A stretch of 64,000 bases of DNA from NCBI GenBank assembly GCA_001179505.1, contig CDMY01000297.1:34119-98118 (forward strand). The letters run 5' to 3'. The position numbers and the translations under genes are program-made. Source of the DNA: Vitrella brassicaformis. Its lineage: Eukaryota; Sar; Vitrellaceae. The notes under the pieces were generated by a model. The model worked only from the letters and a program-made list of their open reading frames with translations. It was not told the DNA's origin and made no database searches. This document shows, piece by piece, positions 1 to 12,600 of this stretch (the stretch's first letter is position 1; each line of letters starts with the position of its first letter).

Positions 1-1387
1 TGTTGGGCGACTAGCACTGACGAGACCAGGTTGGGGAACGACGTGCCGGCAGCGGCGAGAGTGAGACCCATCACGGCCGCAGGAATGCCCCTGCACGAGC
101 GAGGGTAACACATTTCCGCCGGTGCATGTCATGTGTGCTTGACGGCTTTGCCCACCATATGCAGGCGATTGTGTCGGCCGAGAAACACATGACGTACGAG
201 AAGATCGCCAACCAGACCTATACAGACACGGCAGAAGCCACACATGGGGTCACGTGACGCGTGTGTGTGGGTTGGGGTTTAGAGTACCCACCATGGCGAT
301 CGCGAAGCAGCTCATCCAGTGGCCCTCCTTGCCGGGCGCCCTCACGTTTGGCGTCGTGGCCCACAGAGTCACCTTCAGCGGCAAACTCAACACCCACTCC
401 ACCTTGCCCAACTAATGTGCACACACACACACACCATGGCGTGGGCGTGTGATGCATCCGCACCCACTCATCACCCACCCACAATACGCACCGGTGTGAG
501 CGGCACTCTGAATGGGCTGAGGTCGTCGTGTGCGGCTTCCTCCTCTCCAGTGAGTATGTCCTCAGTCACACTGGGAGTGACGGTGGTTGCGGCGGGGCCG
601 AGCTCCTGGATGGCCAGTGACAGCGCAGCCACCCAGCTGTTCTTGGTCGCAGGACTTATCACAATGGATGGACACACAGAGAGGGAAGAATGGACACATA
701 CGTCTGTGTGTGTGTGTGTGTGTGTGAGGGGGTGGTTGTGAGGTGGGTGGCTCACTCACTCACTCCATAGCTCTGAATGTGAGAGTGCGTCCGGAGGGCA
801 TCTTGAGCTCGAAGTCGACCCCCTCCTTGTCGATGCACTCACACCCACCAGACAACTTGACCGTTCCCAGGATCTACTCGCGCCCATCCATCCATCCGTC
901 CATCCACACACATTGACACCGACAGGAAGACAGACAGATGGAGAAACGGCGGATGTGTTTGTGTGTTTGTGTGTCGCCACATACGTGCTTCTGGGGCTCC
1001 TCCTCGTGCATGGGGTCGTAGAAGTTGTGCTGCACAACGGCGGAGAAGCGCCGGACCGTCTCGAAGTGTTGAACCTGATTGATGGGAAGAGGATACATAC
1101 AGACCAATCACTGACTGCATTTGGGGGCAGGAGAAGGGGCGGCGAGCTTGCCTGTTCGGAGGAGGTGCCCGGCCGCAGTCCGTGCACCGTGACTTTGTGG
1201 CAGGGGGCCAGGGCGTACTGAAGCTCGCCGCCAACCAAACAGAACCTGAGGGATACACAAATGCCCCAGTTTGTGCAGACAGGAGGGAATGACCCGGCCT
1301 TTGTGTGTGTTGGGGGTGCTACCAGAGTCGGCACCACCCGTGTGTGGCGATCGACATGCGGCTCTGGAACCTGAACACCGAAACACA

Positions 1388-1422
<35 letters not shown>

Positions 1423-2257
1423 GGAGAGAATGAGGGATGCCCTGATGCGTGTGGATGCATGCACATGCAATGGGACCGTGGCGCCTGGCTGCCCTGTGTG
1501 TGTTGTTCTACAGCCGAGCTACCCCACCCCCAGTCCAGTGATAGAATACACCATGCATACACGCGTGCACTACTCCCCACAACGAGATACGCAGACAGAC
1601 AGAGAGATCGATCACCTATCGATGAGGAGCTCCTGCAGAGTGGGCTCATAGTTGTAGCTCTCGTGCTGAGCAGCACGCACGTCCCCGACAGTGTGGCCCC
1701 TGGAGCCCCCACTACGCCCACTCCTATTGCTACGCCCGCCACGAGACCGGGCCCGCACTCCAGGAATGTCCGCTGGCGGGGGAGTCAGGCTCGCCTCATT
1801 CTCATGCTCACGCTCACGGCGATCCTCGCCACTGTCATGCGAGTCGTGCTGCTGGAGTGGGCTGAGGTGGCTTCGGTCCTCGGTGGGTGGCGCGGGGGTG
1901 TTGGCAGTGGCAGGACGCAGCCAGGGGGTGTTTGGCTGTGTGACTGCTGCTGACGACTGGCGGCGCATGATGTTGAAGCGGGAGATGTTGTGCCAGACGA
2001 CGTCGCCGAGGTCGAAGTCGTCCATGTGCTCGTGGCCTTCCTTCTCTAAGTCAGCTCTAAATACCCACCATAGAGCCAGACAGACAGACAGACAGACAGC
2101 CAGACAGAGAGGGGGGAGAGACAGACAGACGGACCAGCAGCCAGCCGAAACGAGCTACATGCATCAATGCGTGTGTGCACGTCCATGGTGTGTGTGCCCA
2201 TGTGTGCCATGTGTGTCATGTGTGTCGTGGCTACGTGTGTGTTTGTCTTTGTGTGTG

Positions 2258-2291
<34 letters not shown>

Positions 2292-3881
2292 GCCGACCTG
2301 TCCCTCTGCAGCAGCCAGCCCTCCTTGTTCTTGATATTGCGATTGATGAGGTCCAGGGGCAGCTCACTCGCAGACCGGGGGTAAAAATCTGAAGGAGGAA
2401 GAAACCAATGAACCAGCAGATCGGGATGTGCTGCTGTTTGTTGGGATATACCTGACGGTTTGTCGGTTCCAACGATGAAGTGCTGTTTGTCGTCCTGGGC
2501 GATCTGGTCCACATTCTCCCACTGCACAAAGCAGCGACATCCTCGTGTGTGCTGCTGACGCGCTATGCTGCATGTGTGTGTGTCTGTCTTTCTGTTGTGG
2601 GTCACCTCGTCCGCTTCAAACAGTGGTTTCTCGAGCTCGTGGACCCCTATCGTGACGACACTCTTCTTGCCGCGCATCGGACACGTGCACGCCACTATTT
2701 TCTGAAGGAACGATGACCACCAGCATCATCGTCATCACAACACACACATGTACTGGGTCGGTGGTGGTGGTGTCCCTCCCTCTCAGGCGGACCGAGAAGA
2801 GGCTGCACACGAGCGCGTAAGTGAGGTAGCACAGGACCAGTGCGAGCGACTCCCATTTCGACACCACCCCGTCGGCCAGCGTCCAGTACAGCATGCCGAT
2901 CGACAAGCCGTAGAAAAACACATCACGCGCTGCACACACCCACACCCACAGCCACACCCACCCGGACGGACAAACAAAAGCAACACGTGAGTGTGTCGTC
3001 AGTGTGTGTCGTTGGTTCGCTCACTGACCGAAGGGGCGCCAATCGAGCCGCAGGACACCGTGCTGCGCCAGGAGGGCGCTGAAGCCGCATATCATCAGCT
3101 GACCACACACACACACACATGGCGCACACATGCAAACATGGGAGGCCAGTGGGAGGAGTATATATACCATGTTGAATATCTCGGAGCCGACGATTGTTCC
3201 CGAGCCGACGGCCGAGTGCTCGATGAAGATGGCTATGAAGTTGGTGAACCTGCACACAGATACACACACACTCAGATGGGTCGGTGGAATGCAGTTCATG
3301 CCCTGGATCTCCCTGAGCGTGTGGGCTGGTATGGTGTCTGTCGTTGTGGGTACATTTCAGGCGAGCTGGCACCGATGGCCATGAAGGTCGCCCCGGCGAC
3401 GTCGTCGGGGATCTTGAGCTTGTCACACATAATCTGCAGAGCCGGCACCTGTGCACACACGTCCGTATCCATGACAACAGGGGGTTAATGGACCATGGCT
3501 TGGTCGGGCTTACGAAGTACTCGTCGCACCTGCACGGACACAAAACATGCTTCATACTGCTCCCTCCCTCCCTCCCTCCCTCCCTCCGTCTGTGTGTGGT
3601 GCTTACACGACGGCCAGCGAGTAGAAGATGTAGAGTATGAGGAGCACCCACAGCCACACGCCGAAGTTCCTGACGAAGGCAGAGTACTCCGGGCACCCCG
3701 GCTCAGCTGCAGCTACGCTACCAGCACCTCCCCCGACATCCTGCGCCGTGAGGGTCATGTTGGACACCGGGTGCAGCGTCAGATTGTGCGGCACGAAGGC
3801 CATCGTCGCCATGTGGCTCATCGATGCCCGCAGATGGGCCGTGCCCAGCCCGTTGGCGAGCGCCGCCAGATGGGAATCCAT
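1..3881 (-). CDS. K+-dependent Na+/Ca2+ exchanger (NCKX/SLC24 type) with PH-like domain in its loop, partial
   Basis: A membrane exchanger that would export Ca2+ and K+ against Na+. The ATG at 3881 opens a first exon (3607-3881) with one hydrophobic segment. A 16-base exon (3514-3529) follows, then exon 3354-3448 carrying the first alpha repeat ([20 protein letters not shown]), then [18 protein letters not shown] near 3180-3250 and further membrane segments down to about 2780. A long cytosolic loop (about 2700-480) holds what reads as a PH domain: KEGWLLQR near 2310, [12 protein letters not shown] near 1230, [15 protein letters not shown] near 780-815 and a closing helix [14 protein letters not shown] near 600-640. 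The second half resumes at 300-400 and 165-230, and the second alpha repeat ([20 protein letters not shown]) is at 15-90. The C-terminal end lies beyond the left edge. One intron (donor at 1150) appears to use GC-AG. Family assignment is firm; the PH call is an inference from pattern. Confidence 0.9.
3514..3529 (-). other. 16-base coding microexon of the exchanger
   Basis: Reading the minus strand, GTGCAG precedes and GTAAG follows a 16-base block. Joined to the exon ending at 3607 and the exon starting at 3448, it gives VCDEYFVPALQ, the usual NCKX sequence just before the first alpha repeat. Without it the conserved CDEYF would be lost and the frame broken. Confidence 0.8.
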
Positions 3882-4061
3882 CACAGCGGCAGGGAGGCCG
3901 GACTAAAGGGCGGGGGGTTGGGTGATGGGCTGACTGCCCTCACTGGCGCAGCCAGGCTGTCCAGTGACGTGCTGGTGTGTCCAATATGGCCAGATCTGGC
4001 CTCTTTTCCTCCGCTTCGTAGGATCGTTTTGGCGAGCTTGAGCCTTTTGGGGGTATTATCG

Positions 4062-4241
4062 ATGCCGAGCGTAAGCGGGTATTTGAGGCGCGGGCTGGCG
4101 CCGTTGTTGGTGCATGACATCGCTGTGGGCTGCCGCATCGGGCTGTACGAGAGGGCCCGCACCTGCAACTACGTGAGAGCATGGAAGGAGCCTTGTGGGG
4201 GGATGAGCACGGAGATCTATGGCGAGATGGCAAAGGTGCGA

Positions 4242-4277
<36 letters not shown>

Positions 4278-5539
4278 CCATCCATCCATCCATCCATTCT
4301 TCTCTCTCTTATGCGTGTGCAGGGCCACATAGAGTGGGAAGCGGCGCCTCAGTGGACGTCGCCGGCTTCATGGACGGACGATAACCCCCTCAAGCCTAGG
4401 AGACTCGTCTGGAACTTCACCATGAGCGGGGTGACCCCAATGCACATTGCAGGCCCTCTCCTTCTCTGCAAAAAGTTCTTATCTGTCTGTTGCGTGTGTT
4501 CTGTGTGCAGTTGAACGAATGTTTGAAGGATCCAAAACCGTACACCCTGCCCAGGCTGCCAAACATACTCGCAGAGATACCGCCGGGTGAGCCGGGCGAC
4601 ACATCTACAAGCAGTATGGTCATTCCTCTCTCCCTGTCTGACGCAGGTGGCTTCCTGGCCAAGGCGGACTTCCAGAAAGCCTACAAGCAGTTGCCGGTGC
4701 ACCCCGACGATCGGCCCTTCCTGTCCTTCCACATGTCGTCCACTTCCGACTTCCTCTCGTGGCGCGTCCTGCCATTCGGTCTCAAGACAGGCCCCTCCCT
4801 CCTGCTGCGCCACACGGCGGCCATGCAGGCCTTCATGCCATTCGCCACCTACTGCTATGTCGACGACTGGCTCATTGGGGGAGAAAAGGCTGCAGAGGGA
4901 CGGGAGGCGGTGTTTGACGAGCGGCGGGTGGCGGAGAACTTCGGCGAGTTCCGGGAGCTGACGGAGGACCTTGGGTGGCCGGTGCACAAGGTCGTCGAGC
5001 CGACACAAGAGCTGGTGGGTGGAGAGAGGGAGAGCGGGAGAGACAGGCGGGGCTTCATTGTTCGGATGTTTGTGTGTGTGGTCACACAGACGTATTTGGG
5101 TTTTGATATCAACACGCGTCTGCGGACCATCCGCATTCCCGACGACAAGTGGCACCGCCTCAAGTGGCGCATCATCGACGCGCTCCGGTACGGCACACGG
5201 ACGCAGAGCGGCCGCGGCAAGTGCGACGTGCGCTACATCGACGAGCTCCTCAGCGTGCTCCCCTACTTCGCGCCCTTCTTCCCCCCATCACTGGTCCCTG
5301 AGCTCTTCGTGGGGTGCAGCAGCGTCATGCGCACCGAGACGGAGAGACAGATGGGGGGCGTGCCGGTGTACCACGTGTATGGCAGCCGCGAGCAGCGGGG
5401 TAGCAGGGAGATGTGTGAGCTGAGGGGTGCGTTGGAGGTGGCGTACAGAGATGTGCGGCAGCAGATTGGGTGGGATGAGTACATTAGGGGGGCGGGGAGG
5501 AGGGTGGACAGGGACAGGGAGTGGGGGTACCAGACGTGA
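4062..5539 (+). CDS. Reverse transcriptase, DIRS/Ngaro-like, split by introns
   Basis: An RNA-directed DNA polymerase domain. Five exons are proposed: 4062-4235, 4323-4430, 4511 to about 4586, about 4647-5013 and about 5091-5539. Joining them gives KPRRLVWNFTMSG-LNECLKDP, then AKADFQKAYKQLPVHPDD (finger/palm), WRVLPFGLKTGPSLL, the catalytic box YVDD (4856-4867) and TYLGFDINTRLRTIRIPDDK (the usual LGF block after the palm). The stop is at 5537-5539, about 140 codons past that block. No RNase H, integrase or tyrosine recombinase is recognisable. The ATG at 4062 is the best start within the window but the 5' end is uncertain, since it lies only 180 bases from the divergent exchanger gene. The intron-split coding region, without terminal repeats seen, suggests a resident or domesticated gene rather than a fresh insertion; an old degenerate element is the alternative. 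Confidence 0.75.
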
Positions 5540-8500
5540 CAGACGTGACCGAGTGACATGCATCACTTATCATTCAATCATGTCAATGAATGCAGAAAGT
5601 GTCATCCATCCATCCATCCACTCTTCTCACACGTAAGTATGGATCAAGTATGTTCGGGGGCTGTCAGCAGCTGGCACGGCACAAGGGTATGCGCTATTCG
5701 CGTCAGTCAGTCAGTCTCAGTCACTCTCTTCGCTGGACAGGCAGGCGGGCTCTCTGTTTGTGCAGTTGCATGGTCTGATTATCGCGTCCTTACCGCCGCC
5801 GCCGCCGGCCACACACACATTGCCGGACGGCCGCGGCAAGTCCGCCCGCGTGGCTCGACACATCGGCATGCTCACCACCGACGAGAGGCATATCACCTTT
5901 ACCTACCGACGGACGGCTGGATGCACACGTCCACACACACGCACACGCATGGATTACGCCACACCCTCTCTCACTCTCTCACACACAGAGCCCACACGAA
6001 TGAATTCATTCACTCAGTTGTCAGCCAGTCAGTCAGTCAGTCTTCCTCTGTGTTAGTAGAAGCTCCGGATAGAGACAAGGCCAGCAGGCAGGCAGGCAGT
6101 CACGTCGGAGGTGATAAACACCTCCGAACAGAGCGTAGCCATGCCGCCCATGTGAGCAGCGAGAAACCAGGGAGGGAGGGAGGGACGGGGGGAGGAAACA
6201 CCGCACCACAAGAAAGAGGTTAGGAGGAAAGGCAGCACTCAGGTTGTTGACTGCCACGCAGATAGAAAGATACACAGATAGACCCGCCCCACCCCATCCC
6301 ACCCACCACAGAGAAAGTGCACACCCACCCACACACGCCCACAGATACAGACAGACAGACACGCACAGATACACTACACCACGCCCGCCTACCCGCCCGT
6401 CCGTCCGTCCATCCATTCATCGCACTCACTCACGGGAGCTCATAGGAATGCTCGTCTCTCTCTCTCTCCTTCTCTTCCTCTCGTTTGTAATAATAATAAT
6501 TCCTCCCCTGTCTGTCTGTGTGGCTGTGTGTGTCAGTCGCGTAGCATGGTGCCTGCCAAGGCGAGCTTCGCTCGGTATGTGGCATTGATCCATCCATCCA
6601 GCTACTATCACACGCGCATCGCATCCACAGCACACCGCCCAGAGGGGGACAGGGAAATACTAAACCACCCAGCCACACGCACTCATTCCGAATTCCATCA
6701 GTTCGGTCGGTTCGGTTCCATCCATCCATCCATCAATGGCACTGGACACACGGGCCGGACACATCCATTCCATATGCATGAGATGACACAGCACTCACTC
6801 ACTCGGCGTACGTAACACGCAAGCCAGCTCGCGAAGCATGCCTGGCATGGCTGGGCTGGCTGCTCTCCAACCTTGGTTGGCTCTCTCTGCTCTCCCTCCC
6901 TTACAATTACAATTACTTACATACTTACCGTAACCACTCAGAATCACATAAATGCATCCATCCACGCCTCAGTGAGTGGGTGGGCCGGGCTGGCTTGGCA
7001 GTCAGTCATTGTCTCTAAACGAAAGAGACAGATTGTTCCCCCCTGTCTGCCTGTCTGTCTGTATGGGCTGTGTGGAGGTGTGTATGTGTGAAGGCCTGCA
7101 AGGAGGACGTCTACAAACACACCCACCCATCACGCCACCCAGCCAGCCAACCAACCAAATACGTCACACCGCGCCATCCACTCGCCCGCTCGCTCGCTGT
7201 CTGGCAAAAAACTCTCGCACAGCGCCAGCGACGTCTCCTTTGGTATGTACTGTAAGAGTAAGAGCCGAAAAATCGCAGAAAGTCCGTCGTATGTGTGTAA
7301 GCTGACTGAGATGTGCGCACGACGCCGCATCATCTGGTTGAAAAACAGCAATGATTGATGGATGTGGTGCGCGCGTCCGTGCGGTGTGGTGTGGTGTGGC
7401 GTCGAATGGGGCAAGGTCAGCCAGTCAGTAAGTCAGTCAGTAAGTCGGTCGGGCGGAGAGGGACACACGTGTTGATATCCCTCAGGGCCCATACATTACA
7501 TGGACAAACAGGTGCACAGATAGATGGATGGAACTGATGTCACTCACGTGAGACCGCCGTCCGTCCGTCGTCCATCCGTTGATCAAAACACTCAGCTGGA
7601 GTAGTGGGTGGACGGGTACCTACCTACCAGAGTGGTGGGTGGACGGGGCATACAACAGCTGGCCGGATGGGACCTTAAACAGCACAGGCGGGTCGGTCGG
7701 GTGAAGTGAGTAGTCAGTGGGCGGCTGGCTGGGGTCAGAGAGACAGACAGACAGGACCAACGAGTGAGTGGTGTCATGCATTGTGAGCATTCAAACTCTC
7801 ACGTACGGCAAATAGATTCCCCTCTCCTCTCTCTCCCTCCTCTCTCTCTCATCTCTCTCATCTCAGATTCCAGGATATATATGGGCCGTCACACAAAACC
7901 AGGCAGACAGGCAGACAGGCAGGAGATTGCGTGGGCAGCCAACCGACCAGCTAGCCTCACAGAACAACAGACACAGCCGGACGGACGGACGGACGGATAG
8001 ACAGCGCACACGACGACCACAAGAAGCTACATAGAGCATTATGAAGAGGGCACGTACGGTACGCAACGTGTCTGTGTGTGTGTGTGTGTGTGTGTAGGTC
8101 GGGGGCTGTCCCTCTCGGTCAGCTCCGACACACTCACTCCACTCACATACCCTGTTGGCACGTACAGAGAGATAGATTAGATTAGATAAGTGTGTGTGTA
8201 AGCGAGTAGGAAAGTAAGTGTCGACCGGCCGTTGGTTGGTGCCGGGCACTGCTTGTGCTGCACTTATGGATGGTGTGTACGGTGGCATGACGCACGAGAG
8301 AGAGGAGAGAGGGGAGACGAGAAAGAGGAGAGAGAGACGGCATCGCATCAATCGAATGAAAAGCAAAATGAAAGTTACGGTAGGTACACACGCACTTACA
8401 TACTAACTGACCGATTGCTGCTGAGCTGGCTCAGCCGCTGCACTCACTGCAGATGGGTGCAGACAGAGCTCCCGACAGACCATGCATGAATGAGTGAAAC

Positions 8501-9657
8501 GCGACACTTTTTCTCGCCCACCACAGCACCACAGCCAACCCCCCCACCCGACGCCCACCACAGCCCACCCACCCCTCCCAATACGAAATCGATCGGTGTC
8601 TGTCGGTCGGTCTTTTGCTTTTTCTCTTACTCAAACAAAGCACCAGACGGACAGATGCACACAGTAGGGGACGGGACGACCGTCGGTCGGTTGGTTCCTT
8701 TAAACTGGCTGGCTGGCTGGGGGCCACAAAAGCCCCTAATCCGGTCCGATCCGGCCCCCCTCCTACTGTACGTCTGTCTGTCTACACGTGCGTGCGTCAT
8801 CCCATTCCGCGAATGGCTTTCCTCCTTGCCTCTCTCGTCTCGTATCATTTGCCGGCTGACAGACTGACAGACAGACAGACAGACTGACCAACAGACCGAC
8901 CGACGACCGCCCAGCTACTCCAAAAATAGCACACAACTGGGTCGCCAGTTACCGCTGCACTCACTGACTGCATGCATGAGCATGACTCTCACTTTCTTCC
9001 TCTGGTGGATGGACACGACGCTCACGCACAAGCACATGCGACAGACAGACAGACAGACAGACAGAAAGACAGGTCCATCAGTCAGTCAGTCAATCAACAG
9101 AAAGAAAGGTACACGAGCGTACAGGTTGCTTGATCCGATCGTTCGAGAAAAAGACAGCTACCTTCCCCTCCCCTCCCTTCCCCTCCCTCCCTGTCTGCCT
9201 ACCTACACCAAACAAACCATCATCCACCCGTCCGTCGGTCCATCGACAAGGAAGGCCACGAGGAGACCACAGCACGAGGGCACACACGAATGAATCAGCG
9301 AGTCAGTCAAGGGCACACAGACACCGATAGGTACGGTACGCACACACCAGGCACGGACACACGCCAGAGGGGAAGGGGAGGGGGAAACTCGCACGCACAC
9401 ACGCTCACACGCTCACAGGCACTCACAGGCACTCACCCACTCACAGGCACTCACCCACTCACGTACAAACAAACAACAGCCGGTTGGTTCATCATCAGAA
9501 GAAGAAGAAGTAGCTGCTAGCAGCTGTAATTAGAATAATGCTGAGAAGTAGTCAGTCAGTAAGTCACACCACCAACGGCCCTCTCGCCTCTCCCCCTCCC
9601 TCCCTCCCCCTCTCTCTCTCTCTCTCTCTCCCCGACCCCTCCCCATGTATGTCTCAC
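5540..9657. repeat. 4.1 kb microsatellite-rich convergent spacer, no gene supported
   Basis: The stretch lies between two genes that point toward each other. It is crowded with short arrays of tetranucleotides: CATC (5606-5622, 6718-6734), CAGT/TCAG (5703-5720, 6026-6044, 7418-7445), GACA (7740-7752, 8868-8884, 9040-9063), GGCT, CGGT and CCTC. It also holds (TG)n at 8070-8096 and a compound array of GGCACTCAC-type units at 9400-9460. Open frames here are composed mainly of repeat-encoded residues. A block at 5815-5920 and one at 7190-7330 are less repetitive, but no family is recognisable. Confidence 0.7.
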
Positions 9658-12600
9658 TCACGGCTGCACCTCCGGTTCGCCATATCTCTCCAGGTTGGGC
9701 GTCTTGAGTGCCGACGCCAGCACCGGGGTCCCCTGCGGGTTTGTGCTGTCGAGCGACACCAGCTTGCCAGACACCTGACGGAACACCTGACGGGTGGCGG
9801 CGTCGGACAGGCAGGCAGTGAGCCGCTCGTGGTTGGCGGACACGTCGCGGCACAGCAGCCACAGGGCGGCAAACGCTGAGAAAGAAATGGACGGACGCAT
9901 AAAAGGATGGCACACAGAGGACACACACAAAGGGAGACTAACTGACGTACCTTGTTCCTGGAGTTTGATGTCGTCGAGGTGTTTGGTGAGTATCCCCAGC
10001 AGCACCTCGACGGCGCCCTCCTCGCCAGCACGCCGCTTGTACTCCTGCAGAGAGAATGCTGTGCTGCCCCCAGCACCCGGAACCTTCTCACTCTGGCACA
10101 GTGTTGCGATCAGCCCACAGGCTGCAGACAGATAAGCCACAACAACACACAACACATGTGTCGAACGAATGTCTCGAAGGTTTGATGCAACCTAAGGTGT
10201 CTCTCATGTCACGTACCGAATATGTGGAGCCAGTTGGCATTGGGCCACTGCTTGAGCGCTCGGAGCACCGCACTCACCGCCCCCGCCTGCCAGGCGGCCT
10301 CCAGCGCGCGGCCGTCCTCAGTGCACAGCCGCCACAGCGCCCCGCAGCCCCATATCTGCAGCTCCAAGTCTTGCGGGTAAGACTGCAGCGCATCCGCCAA
10401 CCCGGACACGCCGTTGCCTGCCAAGGCACGCTGCCGGTTGGAGGGCTCGGCGAAAAGGGCGAAGAGGGCGCCGCAGGCCTTCCAGTGGAGCTCTGCCTTC
10501 TTGGTGTGGGTGCGCATGGCCCCCAGGATGGCCTCGACGGCGCCGGCCTTGCCCGCTGCGACGCTGTTGCCGGCGTTGTGCCTGCAGAGGCTCCAGACGG
10601 CGGCGCATCCCCACAGCTGGACGTCGGGGTGGAGCTGCAGCTTCTGCAGGTTGGTCACCACCGTCTGCAGGGTGCCCTCCAGCCGGCCCTCCTCCTTGGC
10701 GCGACGCGTCTCGTCGCTGAAACACATACACCAGATGGCCCCGTAGCCTGCAGTCATTAATTAGCATATCAAAGGGGAGCGAAGCGGGAGGAATACCGAT
10801 CGGTCGATGTAAGCAACGTGTGTCTGTCTGTGTCTGTCCTGGGTGTGGCCCACCACCGCCCCGCCCGTCCTTACCGTGCCACTGGACATGTGGGTCGTCG
10901 GGCCACATCCTGAGCGACTGAGTGAGGATGCGCAGGGCGCCGTGCTGCCCCGCCTGCAGCTGGTTGGGCAGACAGTGACGCGTCATCGAGAACAACGCCC
11001 CACAACCTGCACACCACACCACAGCACATGACACACCAGACGACGGACACACACACACACACACATGACAGACAGACATGGTCATGTCTGTGTGTGGCTG
11101 GCTGATCGGTGTGTGCGGTGCCTCCTCACTGACCCACCCCATATTTGTATCTGCAGGTTGTTGGGGTTGTGTTGGATGGCATTGAGGACGGCCTTGATGG
11201 ACGACGCCTCGCGTGCCCGCGTCTTGTTGGGGGCCACCTGGAAGCAGAGGCTGAACAGGGCGCCGCACCCGATCCACTGCAGGTCCTCCCTGTCGGCGTG
11301 CTTGAGCAGCGCCCGCGTGACGGCCTCGACGGCACCCAGCTGCCCCGCCTGCTCGATCCGCTGCGTGTTGTACTTGCAGATGCTCCACATCGCCGCGCAT
11401 CCTGCACTCACACGCCCACATCATCATTGAGACCGGCTCTCGGGTGTGAGATGTGACTGACCTTTGGTCTGGAGGAAGACGTCGTTAGGGAACCGGTTGA
11501 TGGCGCTGACGATGGCGCCGAGACCCCTGCTGACGTCGAGGACTTCGTTGCTGCCCTTCTGGAGCAGACGGCTGCGCGAAAAAAGCTCGGCCAGCCGCAG
11601 GCAGCCCTCCAGCTGCGTCGTGCGATCGTCCAGCGCGTAGATCATCGAGTCCACCAAGCGATCAAACGCTGCCTGGAAAATCAAAACAACAGACACAAGA
11701 TCAATCAAAGTCGTCCCGACTGATGTGATGTGGTCTGGTCTGGTCTGTCTCACGTACCACTTCGGCCGGTCGGTCCTTTGGCGGCAGTGCAGGTGACTGT
11801 GCCACGGAGTGGCTGCCGGGCGTTTGGCTCCCAGGAGAGACAGAGCCGCCGCCCTGCTGCTGCTGCTGCAACTGCTGTGGCTGTGGCAGGTGCGCCTGGT
11901 GGGGCTGCTGATGCTGCCCCACCAGCTGGCCGGCCACATCCTTGGCCTCTCCTGCCCCTGCCTGCCGGGCCGCCGGGGGCGGCAAGTTCACAACCGGCGC
12001 ACTGTTGGCGCCCCTTGCCGGCGTCAGCAGCTGAGCTGTTGTTCCCCTGGCCTGTTGCTGCTGCTGCTGCTGCTGGTGGATTTGCTGCTGGATTTGCTGG
12101 ATTTGCTGCTGCTGTTGTTGGATTGGCTGTGGGTGCGCCGCAGCAGGTGGCGGGATGACAGTGGGCGCCCTATAGGGGGATCTCTGTGGCGGCGGGAAGG
12201 TCTGCAGGGGCATGGCTGGTGTGTGTCCACCGGGAGCGGGAGGCAGGGGCAGGGGGCGGCCGCCTGGGTTGGCGGTGCGCGAGAGGATGGGTGGGGGCGG
12301 AGGGGGCTGCCCATGGTTGGTCAGGGTCGTCAGCCCCCTGCCGGCGCCGGGGAACTGGGACTGCGGCAACCCGGGAGTCTTGCTGCGGGCCAGGAATGGC
12401 GATGTCATCGACGACCATGACGTGGCGCTGATGCCTGCACACACAACACAGACAGACGATTGACGGCACATGTGGTTGCGCATGGCATGTGTAGTTTGTC
12501 CAGCTGGCCCACCTCTGCATAGGTTGGCCACATCTCTGTCGCCGAGTGCCTGGAAGTCAGTCGGCGGCCGGTGCAGCTGCTTGCCGAGCTCGTGGATGGC

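Noticed and set aside
756..1742. A long minus-strand open frame of about 330 codons
   Set aside because: It runs through (CA)n, (GA)n and GATG repeats and across introns of the exchanger; the true exons lie in other frames.
7190..7330. Minus-strand frame with YIPKETSLALCESFLPDSER after an acceptor-like TTACAG
   Set aside because: It is isolated, with repeats on both sides and no recognisable neighbour exon.
7735..9070. Regularly recurring short units that could suggest a CRISPR array or satellite
   Set aside because: The units are 4-base microsatellites of varying type and length with no constant repeat-spacer form, and the DNA is eukaryotic.
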